In this document: piece by piece, positions 8,872 through 17,133 of the stretch
How the letters are laid out: the number at the start of each line of letters is the position of its first letter
Position numbering within the stretch: the stretch's first letter is position 1
Source: Chitinophagaceae bacterium 26-R-25
GTDB taxonomy: Bacteria; Bacteroidota; Bacteroidia; Chitinophagales; Chitinophagaceae
Reading direction: 5' to 3'
Assembly: GCA_029906195.1 (NCBI GenBank)
Contig: JARWSJ010000001.1
Span: 2,480,001 to 2,544,000, forward strand
Length of the DNA stretch: 64,000 bases
The notes under the pieces: model-generated
What the model saw: only the letters and a program-made list of their open reading frames with translations
Database searches by the model: none
Told to the model about the DNA's origin: nothing
Program-made: the position numbers and the translations under genes

Positions 8872-9210
8872 GGGCACACTGATGACACTGATTGGACAGA
8901 TTTGCACTGATTTTTTGAGTGGATTTTTCCCATTTTTTCGTGAAAAATGAGCACGAAGACGCAGCAGATTTAGCGGATTTTTTTTGCCTAAGCACCGGTT
9001 TTGGGCTTTTCCTTTGGCACACGGATGACACGGATTGGACGGATTTTCACGGATTTTGATGAACTTAGTCTACGTCACGAAAGAATGGAATTATTTGAAT
9101 GAATTCGTTTTTTGCTAACCTTTTTGGTAGTGTTTTTTACTTTGGTCAGCGCGTTATTTGCGGTTAAAAAAATCAGTGCAAATCCGTCCAATCCGTGTCA
9201 TCCGTGTGCC
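8872..9210. repeat. Composite inverted repeat, CACGGATGACACGGATT family (copy 1)
   Basis: Two direct copies (8872-8915 and 9015-9055) read GGCACAC(G/T)GATGACAC(G)GATTGGAC, and an inverted copy is at 9170-9210. The second and third copies could pair across about 115 bp. The same family is at 46357-46624 and 48010-48050. Confidence 0.8.
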
Positions 9211-9221
9211 GATTTCTTGCA

Positions 9222-9262
9222 CGAAAGAGCCCGCAAGTTTTTAAAACCGGCGGGCTCTTTTT
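9222..9262 (-). terminator. Rho-independent terminator after the HMA gene
   Basis: Stem AAAGAGCCCGC / GCGGGCTCTTT (11 bp, perfect) with an AT-rich loop and U-tract potential on both strands. It sits 27 bp beyond the stop of the HMA gene. Confidence 0.9.
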
Positions 9263-9288
9263 TACTTTTTATTTTAGACTTTTTACGT

Positions 9289-9663
9289 TTACTGCTTTTT
9301 CTGATCCATTGGCGTCGGTCCGGCATCGGCAGTTTTCATACAACATTTTGGAAGTTTTTTGTAAGACTCCGGATTTGCTGTTTCGTTGTCGGCATCAAAA
9401 CCGGCATTCGCAATCGCGGTTCTTACGTTTTCTACGGTTGTACGATCTGTCCAGTACGTCACCTTCACCTGCTTGCGTTTGTAATCTGCCGCGTATTTTA
9501 TTACGCCTTCTTCCTTTGCAAGGTAATTTTCTACAATCAGTTTGCATTGTTCACATTGCAAAGTTGGCGTGTTGATGACAACCGATTTTTGAGTTTTTGC
9601 CTGGGCAAAAGAAAAGGTTACTGCACCCATCAGGAGGATCAGGACTAATTGTAATTTTTTCAT
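9289..9663 (-). CDS. Secreted heavy-metal-associated (HMA) domain protein
   Basis: From the ATG at 9663 the product is 124 residues. A Sec signal peptide (MKKLQLVLILLMGAVTFSFA) is followed by an HMA-type domain. Metal-binding CxxC is at residues 37-40 (LQCEQCKLIVENYLAKEEGV), and the rest of the fold is visible (KQVKVTYWTDRTTVENVRTA, then AIANAGFDAD). HMA domains bind Cu(I) or other soft metals. A periplasmic copy suggests copper handling, but no transporter is adjacent. The C-terminal tail contains KLPKCCMKT, two more Cys. An upstream TTG would extend the frame but would spoil the signal peptide. Confidence 0.85.
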   Translation of the reverse strand: MKKLQLVLILLMGAVTFSFAQAKTQKSVVINTPTLQCEQCKLIVENYLAKEEGVIKYAADYKRKQVKVTYWTDRTTVENVRTAIANAGFDADNETANPESYKKLPKCCMKTADAGPTPMDQKKQ

Positions 9664-9759
9664 TTTTCGAATTTTGGTAACTGGATTTTTAAAATTCAAT
9701 TCGCTAAAGTTAAATGATAGAATGTTTGTTTTTTCATAAATCTTTAGCAAAAACCAACT

Positions 9760-10392
9760 TTATGCACCGGTCCAATTCGCGGGATCTTCTCTCCAATTCA
9801 GCAAAATGGATTGTTGATCTGGCGTAACGATATTCTTTTCGATGGCGATTTCAATCAATGAATTGTAGTTCGTCAAGGATTTGTATGGCACTCCGGCTTC
9901 GGCGAACGCTTTTTCTGCCACAGCAAATCCGTAGGTGAAGATGGAAACCATTCCAACCACTTCAAGCCCGGCGGCTCTTAAGGCATCAACTGCCTGGAGG
10001 CTGCTTTTGCCGGTAGAAACCAGGTCCTCTATAACAACAGTTTTCTGTCCTTTCTCAAAATGCCCTTCGATCTGGTTGCCCAGGCCGTGCTCTTTGGGTT
10101 TCGGACGTACATATATATAAGGTAATTTCAACTGGTCTGCTGCCATTGCACCCCATGGAATGCCGGCAGTTGCCACTCCGGCAAGCAAATCCGCGTCCTG
10201 GAACTGCTCAAAAATCACATTGCACAGCTCGGATTTCACGTAATCCCTGATGAAAGGAAAAGACAATGTTTTGCGATTATCGCAGTAAATGGGACTTTTC
10301 CAACCACTTGCCCAGGTAAATGGTGCCGTTGGGCTCAACTTTATGGCATTGATCTGTAAAAGCTTTTCAGCTACAACTTTTTCATTTGTCAT
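9760..10392 (-). CDS. pyrE: Orotate phosphoribosyltransferase
   Basis: PyrE joins orotate to PRPP to form OMP in pyrimidine synthesis. The 210-residue protein has the PRPP-binding motif VVIEDLVSTGKSSLQAVDAL in its C-terminal half. Near the middle it has LLAGVATAGIPWGAMAAD, then YIYVRPKPKEHGLGNQIEG, which holds the flexible catalytic loop. The N-terminal KLSPTAPFTWASGWKSPIYCDNR (read in parts) binds orotate. It is divergent from the NUDIX gene, with a word-type inverted repeat in between. Confidence 0.95.
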   Translation of the reverse strand: MTNEKVVAEKLLQINAIKLSPTAPFTWASGWKSPIYCDNRKTLSFPFIRDYVKSELCNVIFEQFQDADLLAGVATAGIPWGAMAADQLKLPYIYVRPKPKEHGLGNQIEGHFEKGQKTVVIEDLVSTGKSSLQAVDALRAAGLEVVGMVSIFTYGFAVAEKAFAEAGVPYKSLTNYNSLIEIAIEKNIVTPDQQSILLNWREDPANWTGA

Positions 10393-10410
10393 GGTGCGAA
10401 GATAATTACG

Positions 10411-10522
10411 AATGACTGAATAACTGAATAATTGAATAATTGAATAACTGAATGCCTGAATGTCGAACGGGCAGATGAAACAAAAACTTCAGTTATTCAG
10501 TTACTCAGTTATTCAGTCATTA
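10411..10522. repeat. Inverted repeat, ATTCAGTT family (copy 1)
   Basis: The left arm 10411-10460 iterates TGAATAACTGAATAATTG, and the right arm 10488-10522 iterates its complement. This copy lies between divergent start codons (pyrE and NUDIX), so it cannot be acting simply as a terminator of a preceding gene. Confidence 0.85.
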
Positions 10523-10554
10523 TATTTTTATCTTAGCAAAAATTTGCCACCCTC

Positions 10555-11178
10555 ATGCATATCCCAATTTACTTTAATGACAAGCCGCTTTTTTTGTGCG
10601 ATGCCATTGATCCGGAAATGGAGGAGTTTCGCCACCATGACGATACGGTTTTTATCGATGAATTTTCTACACATGCTGTGAATGCCATGTTGCACGAAAT
10701 GCATTCAAACAAAATTCACGCGGGCATTTTCCTTCACTCAAACCTGGAAGTGTTAAAGCATGCTATCTGGAAAAAATTCAGGATTATTAAAGCCGGCGGT
10801 GGCGTGGTGGAAAATGAAAAACATGCCTTGTTGTTTATGTTTCGCAGAGGAAAATGGGACCTGCCAAAAGGTAAACTGGATGACGGTGAAACCATTGAAG
10901 AGTGTGCAGTTCGAGAGGTTGAGGAGGAAACGGGATTGAAACAAATCAAGTTAAAAGAGCATTTACTTACAACCTATCACACTTATAACGAAAGCGGTCA
11001 TCATATTTTGAAAGAATCTTACTGGTATAAAATGTCCGTGGACAGCAAGGTGCAGAACATGCAACCGCAAACAGAGGAAGACATTACTGAGTTGAAATGG
11101 GTACCCAAAAAACAACTGGAAGATGTGCTGTCGAATACTTTTCCGTCTATTAAGGATGTGGTGAAAAAGTTGGGATAA
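10555..11178 (+). CDS. NUDIX hydrolase
   Basis: The 207-residue protein has a NUDIX domain in its second half. The Nudix box is GKLDDGETIEECAVREVEEETGL, read in parts: G-x5-E-x7-REVxEExG, with REVEEETG fully conserved. It hydrolyses a nucleoside diphosphate linked to another group; the substrate cannot be read from sequence. The N-terminal 70 residues (MHIPIYFNDKPLFLCDAI) form an extension common in this Bacteroidota subgroup. A perfect 28 bp hairpin follows the stop. Confidence 0.9.
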   Translation: MHIPIYFNDKPLFLCDAIDPEMEEFRHHDDTVFIDEFSTHAVNAMLHEMHSNKIHAGIFLHSNLEVLKHAIWKKFRIIKAGGGVVENEKHALLFMFRRGKWDLPKGKLDDGETIEECAVREVEEETGLKQIKLKEHLLTTYHTYNESGHHILKESYWYKMSVDSKVQNMQPQTEEDITELKWVPKKQLEDVLSNTFPSIKDVVKKLG

Positions 11179-11190
11179 CAGGAAAGTAAG

Positions 11191-11259
11191 AAGTCAAAAG
11201 TAAAAATTCAAAAGGGTCGCCAAGCTTCGGGGACCCTTTTGAATTTTTACTTTTGACTT
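11191..11259. repeat. Perfect 28 bp inverted repeat, AAAGTCAAAAGT family (copy 1)
   Basis: Arms 11191-11218 and 11232-11259 are exact reverse complements (AAGTCAAAAGTAAAAATTC continuing into AAAAGGGTC) around a 13-base loop. They lie between two convergent stops, so it can act as a bidirectional terminator. Confidence 0.95.
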
Positions 11260-11266
11260 TTCATTT

Positions 11267-12682
11267 CTATTGCGCCTTCAACTTCTTCAGTTGCTGTGCG
11301 CCATTGTCATTTTTTGGATTTAACACCAGGGACTTTTCATAATATTCTATTGCCAGTTTTTTATTTCCCTGCTTCATGTAAGCTTCTGCGAGACTGTCCC
11401 ATACGTTCCATGAATTGGGAAAATCTTTTGTGTTTTGTGTAAACACAGCTATCGCATTGGGTATGTCATTGGCATTGAGAAAGCTATAACCAATGCTGTT
11501 CATGGCGTTTTCATCAATGATTGTCTTTCTTGTTTGCTGATAATTTTTCAATGCTGCATCTGCCCCATCCTGTTTGATCGATTTTACCAGGACCAATGCG
11601 CTTGTATCAAATTTGCCATAGGCGATATACTTAAGAATATCGTGATTTTTGTCTCCGTACACAATGCTAATAATGTCTGGTGCGATGGATAATCCGTTGG
11701 CACTGTTTGTAAAATAAATGATCGCGTCTTTTGCATTTATGTTGGCAACAAACAATGCTTTGCTATCTCCCTGATCGCCCCAATGCCAGCAATAACGGGC
11801 ATTTTCGGTCCTTTCCAAACCGATGCCAAGCCCCCAGTAAAGCTGAGTGTATTTTGTGGGATCTACCTTTATTTGTGCTGTCAGCATTGCTTCATGTGAT
11901 GCTTTTGTAAGGCCCGTACCATTTAGTACAGCAGCTAAGAAAGTTGCGTAATCTTTTGCTGTTGTCCGCAAACTCGCTGCAGCATTGGCATCCGGATAGT
12001 CGGCGAGCGCCGAAACATCCCCTGTCCATGTATGTCGATAGGCGGCAACATTTTGAAATGAAGGCTTCCATGTTATGCTGCTTCTTGACATTCCTAGCGG
12101 TTTGAAAACAGTTTGTTCGATAAGCATTTCATAACTCTTACCGGTTAACTTTTCCAGCACTTTTGCCAGATAAACAAATCCTTCGCCCGAATAACTGAAA
12201 CGTTCGCCCGGCGCGAAATTGATGGGTAATAAAGAATCTCCTTCATTGCGCCAGTTGGGAAAGCCGGCACTGTGAGATAGCACGCGCCGCGCAGTGATCA
12301 TGGTGATGCGTTGATCACTGCCTACCTCGTAATTATTGCCGAGATATGCATTCAAAGGCTTGTCAAGATCGAGCTGGTGGGCATCTACAAGCTTCAACGC
12401 TGCGTAGGCGGTTACTACTTTCGTGAGTGATGCAGCTTCAAACAGTGTGGAATCAGTTACCGGTGTTTTTGTTTTAGCATTGGCAACACCATAATTCCTT
12501 TGCCAAACCAGTTTCCCATCTTGTATGTATGCAGCGGTTAACCCGGGAATGTAATCCCTTTGCATGAGCGCGGGAATATTTGTTTCCAGTTTCGCAGCAA
12601 TACTTGCGTTGGACGCTGTTTGTGCCAAGAGTAAGGCAGGGCAAGCGATGCAGAGAGTTATCGCAAGAAGTATATTTTTCAT
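11267..12682 (-). CDS. Secreted serine hydrolase (class C beta-lactamase-like) with C-terminal TPRs
   Basis: The 471-residue protein has a signal peptide (MKNILLAITLCIACPALLLA). The beta-lactamase/esterase domain has an intact SxxK motif at residues 85-88 (SLTK), the YxN-equivalent YSG (FSYSGEGFVYLAK) and an HxG motif (CWHWGDQG). The C-terminal 80 or so residues are TPR-like (NSWNVWDSLAEAYMKQGNKK, then EYYEKSLVLNPKND). Members include esterases, D-aminopeptidases and beta-lactamase relatives; the substrate is unknown. The contrast with the degenerate relative at 26406 is notable. Confidence 0.88.
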   Translation of the reverse strand: MKNILLAITLCIACPALLLAQTASNASIAAKLETNIPALMQRDYIPGLTAAYIQDGKLVWQRNYGVANAKTKTPVTDSTLFEAASLTKVVTAYAALKLVDAHQLDLDKPLNAYLGNNYEVGSDQRITMITARRVLSHSAGFPNWRNEGDSLLPINFAPGERFSYSGEGFVYLAKVLEKLTGKSYEMLIEQTVFKPLGMSRSSITWKPSFQNVAAYRHTWTGDVSALADYPDANAAASLRTTAKDYATFLAAVLNGTGLTKASHEAMLTAQIKVDPTKYTQLYWGLGIGLERTENARYCWHWGDQGDSKALFVANINAKDAIIYFTNSANGLSIAPDIISIVYGDKNHDILKYIAYGKFDTSALVLVKSIKQDGADAALKNYQQTRKTIIDENAMNSIGYSFLNANDIPNAIAVFTQNTKDFPNSWNVWDSLAEAYMKQGNKKLAIEYYEKSLVLNPKNDNGAQQLKKLKAQ

Positions 12683-12712
12683 AAAGATGAATTGACTTTG
12701 TGATTAACATTT

Positions 12713-13153
12713 CTATTTGTCACTCTCTTTGCGTTTCAAAATGGCAACAGTAATTCTGCTCACGCAAACAAGACGTTCTTCTTCATCCGTAATTTTTATT
12801 TCCCACACCTGTGTTGTATTGCCGGTGTGAAAAGGTCTTGCAGTGCCGTACACGTAACCACTGGTCGCACTGCGAATATGATTGGCATTGATCTCCAGAC
12901 CTACAGGAAAACTTACGGTGTGATCAATTACAAGTGCCGCAGCAACGCTGCCCAATGTTTCTGCGAGCGCCACTGACGCGCCACCATGCAACAATCCGAA
13001 TGGTTGTTTCGTTCGATGGTCTACTGGCATGCGGGCAATCAAATGATCATCACCAATTTTCACAAACTCTATTCCCAAATGCTCTGCCATCGTGCCTTTG
13101 GAGAGTGTGTGCAAGTATTCAAGCGTGAGGCCTTTGTTGGGATTCCATATCAT
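12713..13153 (-). CDS. Hotdog-fold thioesterase (PaaI/YdiI-like)
   Basis: The 146-residue protein has the hotdog thioesterase layout: TMAEHLGIEFVKIGDDHLIA, then RMPVDHRTKQPFGLLHGGAS, with the HGG active-site turn and the following ALAETLGSVAA helix. This matches the YdiI/menaquinone-type (DHNA-CoA or acyl-CoA) thioesterase subgroup. In Bacteroidota such enzymes may hydrolyse DHNA-CoA in menaquinone synthesis, but no men genes are adjacent. It sits 30 bp upstream of the serine hydrolase on the same strand. Confidence 0.88.
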   Translation of the reverse strand: MIWNPNKGLTLEYLHTLSKGTMAEHLGIEFVKIGDDHLIARMPVDHRTKQPFGLLHGGASVALAETLGSVAAALVIDHTVSFPVGLEINANHIRSATSGYVYGTARPFHTGNTTQVWEIKITDEEERLVCVSRITVAILKRKESDK

Positions 13154-13187
13154 GGTATAGTTGTTTGTTGTAAGTTGTTAGTTTTAC

Positions 13188-13313
13188 GCCAGTAGCCAGT
13201 GGCCGGTAGCCAGCTGCAAAATTCCTGCGTTTACTTAGTCATTCGTGATATCTCAATATATTTAAGAATACTACACCTAAACACTGGCTACCGGTCGCTG
13301 GCAACTGGCTACT
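13188..13313. repeat. Inverted repeat, CCAGTAGCCAGTGGCC family
   Basis: Arms 13188-13215 (GCCAGTAGCCAGTGGCCGGT) and 13281-13313 (ACTGGCTACCGGTCGCTGG) flank about 65 bp of AT-rich sequence. The right arm ends five bases before the glucosidase stop. This is the only copy in the window. Confidence 0.75.
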
Positions 13314-13317
13314 TCTC

Positions 13318-15924
13318 CTAAAATCTATAGCCCAGGAACTTCGCCATTATGCCCGTCCAACCCGTTTGGTGAGATGCTCCGAGGCCTTTTCCTGTATCGC
13401 CATGAAAGTATTCGAAGAACAAAATATAGTCTTTGAACCAGGCATCGGTTTGCATTTTTTCCTGTTGTCCGAAAAATACTCTTCTTTCTGTATGATCTTT
13501 CAAATAAATTCTTTCCAGTCGAATGATCAACTCATTTGCAATTTGCCTCAGCGATAAATACTTTCCTGAACCAGTTGGACATTCGACTTTAAAATCTTCG
13601 CCGTAGTAAGTATGAAAACGCAACAGGCTTTCAATGATCAATGCGTTAACCGGCATCCACACAGGGCCGCGCCAGTTTGAGTTTCCTCCAAACATCGCAT
13701 TGTCACTTTCTCCCGGTGTGTATTTTGAGCAAAAAGTTTCTTTTTCTATTGTCAATTCATACGGATGCTCCAAATGAAATTTCGATAATGCACGCACGCC
13801 ATGATCGCTTAGAAATTCGCTCTCATCGAGCATTCTGTACAGTACATGTTTCATGCGGTCTGCACGTACGAGGCTCAACAATATTTTTTCATTTTCGTTC
13901 TTTTCTTTAAATCGTGAAACCAGTGAAGCCAGATCTGGCCTGTGTTCCAGGAACCATTGCATGCGCTTTTCAAATTCCGGCAATTCTTTCAACACTGTGC
14001 TGTCAATAATTTCCACGGCAAACAATGGAATCAATCCTACCATGCTTCTTACTTTTAACCTGAAGGTTTTGCCGGTTGGCAATTGAACCTGGTCGTAAAA
14101 GAAGCCATCTTCATCATCCCACAACCCTTCGCCATTTTCTCCTAAATATTCGAGTGCTCCGGCGATGTATAAGAAGTGTTCGAAAAATTTATTCGCAAGA
14201 TCAATATACACTTTGTTATAACGGGAAAGTTCAAGCGCAATGTGTAGCATGTTTAATGCAAACATGGCCATCCAGCTTGTTCCATCGGCTTGTTCGATAT
14301 AACCGCCCATTGGCAGTTGTTTGCTGCGATCAAAAACTTCAATATTGTCAAGCCCCAGGAAGCCGCCTTCAAAAATGTTGTTGCCGGATTCATCTTTTCT
14401 GTTTACCCACCATGTGAACGTCAGCAACAATTTATGAAAGATCGATTCGAGAAATGCCACGTCTGTCTTACCTCCGTTCTGGTGTGCATCTTCGCGATAC
14501 ACGCGCCATGCGGCCCACGCATGCACGGGAGGGTTCGCATCTTCAAATGCCCACTCGTATGCAGGGAGCTGCCCATTGGGATGCATGTATTGTTCCTTCG
14601 TCAACAATTCAAGTTGCTGCTTCGCAAAATCAATATCGACCATTGACAAAGTAATGCAATGAAAAGCAAGATCCCATGCGGCAAACCACGGATATTCCCA
14701 CTTATCGGGCATGGAAATTATATCCATGCAATTCATATGCTTCCATGTATGGTTGCGCCCTACGAGCCTTTCAACAGGTGGTCTTAGCTGGCCCGGATCA
14801 CCACTGAGCCATTCCTGTACATTGTAGTTGTAAAATTGTTTGTTCCATAAAATGCTGCCGAGAGCCTGGCGCTGTATGAGTTTGGCATCGTCATTTCTTA
14901 TCTCACGTTGTACTTCTGCATAAAAATCATTTGCATCCTGCAAACGTGCAGCCAAAATATTTTCAAAGTCTTTAAAAGGCTCATCGTGTTCACCCTTTGT
15001 AAGTCTTAAACGAATGACGTGGCAATCTCCACCTTTTACGACGATATCATAATTATCTGCACCTTTTGTTCCTTCTTTGTAAGGATTTACTGTTGTTGCT
15101 TTGTGGACGATGTAATTGTTGATGCCGTCTTTGCAATAACCTGTTTCGTTGCGTGCACTGTACAGCAACTCATTGTTGGTATTGTTGTCGCAGAAAATAA
15201 TTTCAGGATTGCCTTCGCAATGCAAACTGTATTCGCCGGCCTTTTCGCATTTAAGAGCAATAGCTGTGGGCTCTTTCTCGAACAAAAACGGTTTTATTTT
15301 AGTGTCTGTATAACTCCAGGTATTGCGCATCCATAATGTAGGCAGGACGTTTAACGCGGCATCTGCTTCTGCCCGGTTATGAATGGTAATCTTAATTAAA
15401 ATGTCTTCCGGCGCGGCTTTGGCGTATTCAATAAAAATATCGAAGTATTTGTTCTCATTGAAAATACCTGTGTCAATCAATTCGTATTCCGGGTCGTTCC
15501 TTGTTCGCTTTTTTGTCTCCTCCAGTATTTCATCGTAAGGGAACGCTGTCTGTGGATACTTATACAGCATCTTCATGTAAGAGTGCGTGGGCGTGGAATC
15601 AAGATAGTAGTACAACTCTTTTACATCTTCTCCGTGATTGCCCTGTGGCCCTGAAAGTCCATAATATATTTCCTTGATGAAAGGATCGTTCTTATTCCAG
15701 AATGCCATTGCAAAACAGATCAATTGTTCATCGTCGCAAATGCCGCCAATTCCCTCTTCGCCCCATCTGTAAGCCTTGCTGCGAGCCATGTTGAACGTCG
15801 TATAATTCCACACATCACCATTCGCGCTGTAGTCCTCGCGCACTGTTCCCCACTGCCTGTCAGAAACATACGGCCCCCATTTTTTCCATGCTAAATCTTT
15901 GAGTCTTGTTCTTTCTGCATTCAT
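13318..15924 (-). CDS. Glucosidase, GH63-type (MGH1-like) glycoside hydrolase
   Basis: The 868-residue protein matches the large bacterial GH63-like glucosidases. Near the start are ERTRLKDLAWKKWGPYVSDR and YSANGDVWNYTTF. The (alpha/alpha)6 catalytic part includes WEYPWFAAWDLAFHCITL, GFLGLDNIEVFDRSK, QADGTSWMAMFALNML and NSNWRGPVWMPVNALIIESL. There is no signal peptide, so it is probably cytoplasmic. Likely substrates are alpha-glucosides or mannosyl/glucosylglycerate-type compounds. The SDR upstream on the same strand, annotated in relatives as glucose 1-dehydrogenase, suggests that released glucose may be oxidised, but this is inference. Confidence 0.88.
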   Translation of the reverse strand: MNAERTRLKDLAWKKWGPYVSDRQWGTVREDYSANGDVWNYTTFNMARSKAYRWGEEGIGGICDDEQLICFAMAFWNKNDPFIKEIYYGLSGPQGNHGEDVKELYYYLDSTPTHSYMKMLYKYPQTAFPYDEILEETKKRTRNDPEYELIDTGIFNENKYFDIFIEYAKAAPEDILIKITIHNRAEADAALNVLPTLWMRNTWSYTDTKIKPFLFEKEPTAIALKCEKAGEYSLHCEGNPEIIFCDNNTNNELLYSARNETGYCKDGINNYIVHKATTVNPYKEGTKGADNYDIVVKGGDCHVIRLRLTKGEHDEPFKDFENILAARLQDANDFYAEVQREIRNDDAKLIQRQALGSILWNKQFYNYNVQEWLSGDPGQLRPPVERLVGRNHTWKHMNCMDIISMPDKWEYPWFAAWDLAFHCITLSMVDIDFAKQQLELLTKEQYMHPNGQLPAYEWAFEDANPPVHAWAAWRVYREDAHQNGGKTDVAFLESIFHKLLLTFTWWVNRKDESGNNIFEGGFLGLDNIEVFDRSKQLPMGGYIEQADGTSWMAMFALNMLHIALELSRYNKVYIDLANKFFEHFLYIAGALEYLGENGEGLWDDEDGFFYDQVQLPTGKTFRLKVRSMVGLIPLFAVEIIDSTVLKELPEFEKRMQWFLEHRPDLASLVSRFKEKNENEKILLSLVRADRMKHVLYRMLDESEFLSDHGVRALSKFHLEHPYELTIEKETFCSKYTPGESDNAMFGGNSNWRGPVWMPVNALIIESLLRFHTYYGEDFKVECPTGSGKYLSLRQIANELIIRLERIYLKDHTERRVFFGQQEKMQTDAWFKDYILFFEYFHGDTGKGLGASHQTGWTGIMAKFLGYRF

Positions 15925-15929
15925 GATGA

Positions 15930-16185
15930 TAAAAGTAAAAAGTGAGAAGTAAAAAGTAAAAGTTGGATTCTCTGCTTTCTTACTAAAGTTAATAAGAATG
16001 AAATTGCCTCGCCTGCAGGATTTGTTAATGACAGGCGAACGCTCAAATTGTTTGAAAGTTTTTTCACCACTCAGGCACTAAGGCCACTAAGTTACACTAA
16101 GGGTCTCCGTTGGTGCTACTTTGTGTAGCAATGCCCCAGTTTCGGCAACCGTTTTGACTTTCTAATTTTTACTTTTGAATTCTTC
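15930..16185. repeat. Inverted repeat, AAAGTCAAAAGT family (copy 4), enclosing a CACTAAGG block
   Basis: Arms 15930-15964 (AAAAGTAAAAAGTGAGAAGT) and 16151-16185 (GACTTTCTAATTTTTACTTT) bracket the gap between the SDR and the glucosidase. The interior at 16062-16130 has ACTAAGGCCACTAAGTTACAC and a partly complementary GGTGCTACTTTGTGTAG. That phrase resembles intergenic repeats recalled from other phyla. Confidence 0.7.
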
Positions 16186-16995
16186 TCAGCCGTTCGTCGA
16201 AAAGCCTGGAAACAGCGTCATTCCGCCATCCACAAACAGTGTAATGCCGGTTACATAATCGCTGTCGTCGCTGGCCAACCAAACTGCTGCTTTGCCGATG
16301 TCGTCGGTGATGCCCACCCTTCCGTAAGGGATCAGTGTGAGCAGTTTTGCTTCGGCTTCCGGAGTATCCCAGGCTGTTTTATTGATAGGTGTTTTAATAG
16401 CTCCTGGCCCTATGCTGTTGATGCGGATCTTCTTTGGTGCAAATTCCTGTGCGAGTGTTTGCATCAGTAATTTTATTCCTCCTTTGCTGGCTGCATAATT
16501 TGCATGACCCGCCCAGGGAATCACCTCATGTACGCTGCTCATGCAGATTATTTTTCCCAAGGCCATTGATTTTTCGGGCTGCATGCCGCGACGCAAAAAT
16601 TCACGGATCGCTTCTCTCGCACACAGAAACTGTCCGGTAAGATTTACACCTATCACATGGTTCCATTGTGCCAATGTCATTTCGGTAAACGACGCATCAT
16701 CTTGCAAACCCGCGTTGTTTACTAAAATATCAACTGTGCCAAATTGCTTGACTGTTTCGGCAAACATGGCCTGCACCTGATCTTCGTTGCTAACGTCGCA
16801 TTGGGACACCATTCCTCTTCCTCCAGCCGCTTTTATTTCGTTTAATACGGCATCTGCCGCATCATGCGTATGTTCGGATGGATAATTGATTATTACTATG
16901 GCACCTTCGCCGGCCATTGCTTTGGCAACGCCTGCACCAATGCCACTGCAGGCACCGGTGACAATGGCCACCTGGTTTTGAAGCTTGTTCCCCAT
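16186..16995 (-). CDS. SDR family oxidoreductase (glucose 1-dehydrogenase-like)
   Basis: A classical short-chain dehydrogenase of 269 residues. The NAD(P)-binding TGACSGIG is at residues 13-20, NNAG at 93-96, the catalytic Ser at about 153-154, Tyr 167 and Lys 171 (YAASK). The C-terminus ends VTGITLFVDGGMTLFPGF, the family's substrate-side end. Closest by recall are bacterial glucose 1-dehydrogenase-type SDRs, but substrate calls in this family are unreliable. It lies upstream of the glucosidase on the same strand, with about 260 bp of repeats between. Confidence 0.87.
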   Translation of the reverse strand: MGNKLQNQVAIVTGACSGIGAGVAKAMAGEGAIVIINYPSEHTHDAADAVLNEIKAAGGRGMVSQCDVSNEDQVQAMFAETVKQFGTVDILVNNAGLQDDASFTEMTLAQWNHVIGVNLTGQFLCAREAIREFLRRGMQPEKSMALGKIICMSSVHEVIPWAGHANYAASKGGIKLLMQTLAQEFAPKKIRINSIGPGAIKTPINKTAWDTPEAEAKLLTLIPYGRVGITDDIGKAAVWLASDDSDYVTGITLFVDGGMTLFPGFSTNG

Positions 16996-17028
16996 TTTAA
17001 ATGGTTTTTATATGAAGCTGCAAGGACG

Positions 17029-17130
17029 GAACGCACAATGCTTAACGCTCAAGGCCCAACGCAGAACGCTTAACTCGGAACACCGAACACAGGACACTGC
17101 GTTAGGCGTTAGGCATTAAGCATTCCGCGT
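17029..17130. repeat. Inverted repeat, GCTTAACGCTTAAGGC family (copy 1)
   Basis: The left arm 17030-17076 has ACAATGCTTAACGCTCAAGG, and the right arm 17098-17130 has GTTAGGCATTAAGCATTCCG. Further copies are at 27815-27903 and 61451-61560. It fills the gap between coaD and the SDR start. Confidence 0.8.
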
Positions 17131-17133
17131 TTA

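Larger units (their letters stand above)
8676..9288. other. 613 bp repeat-filled gap
   Basis: No gene is supported. The gap contains a single arm of the CAGATTTTCATGATT family (8811-8845), three copies of the 'CACGGATGACACGGATT' family (8872-8915, 9015-9055 and, inverted, 9170-9210), a 'GACGCAGCAGATTTAGCGG' phrase near 8958, and a terminator at 9222. The reading frames here are produced by the repeats. Confidence 0.75.

Noticed and set aside
9112-9648. A 178-codon forward frame
   Set aside because: It runs over the repeat block and antisense to the HMA gene, and its composition (rich in Phe, Leu and Arg with repeated phrases) is not protein-like.
10411-10522. Regularly repeated units that might suggest a CRISPR array
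   Set aside because: The words are 8-10 bases with no spacers, and the two halves are complementary; there are no cas genes. The same holds for the other word repeats.
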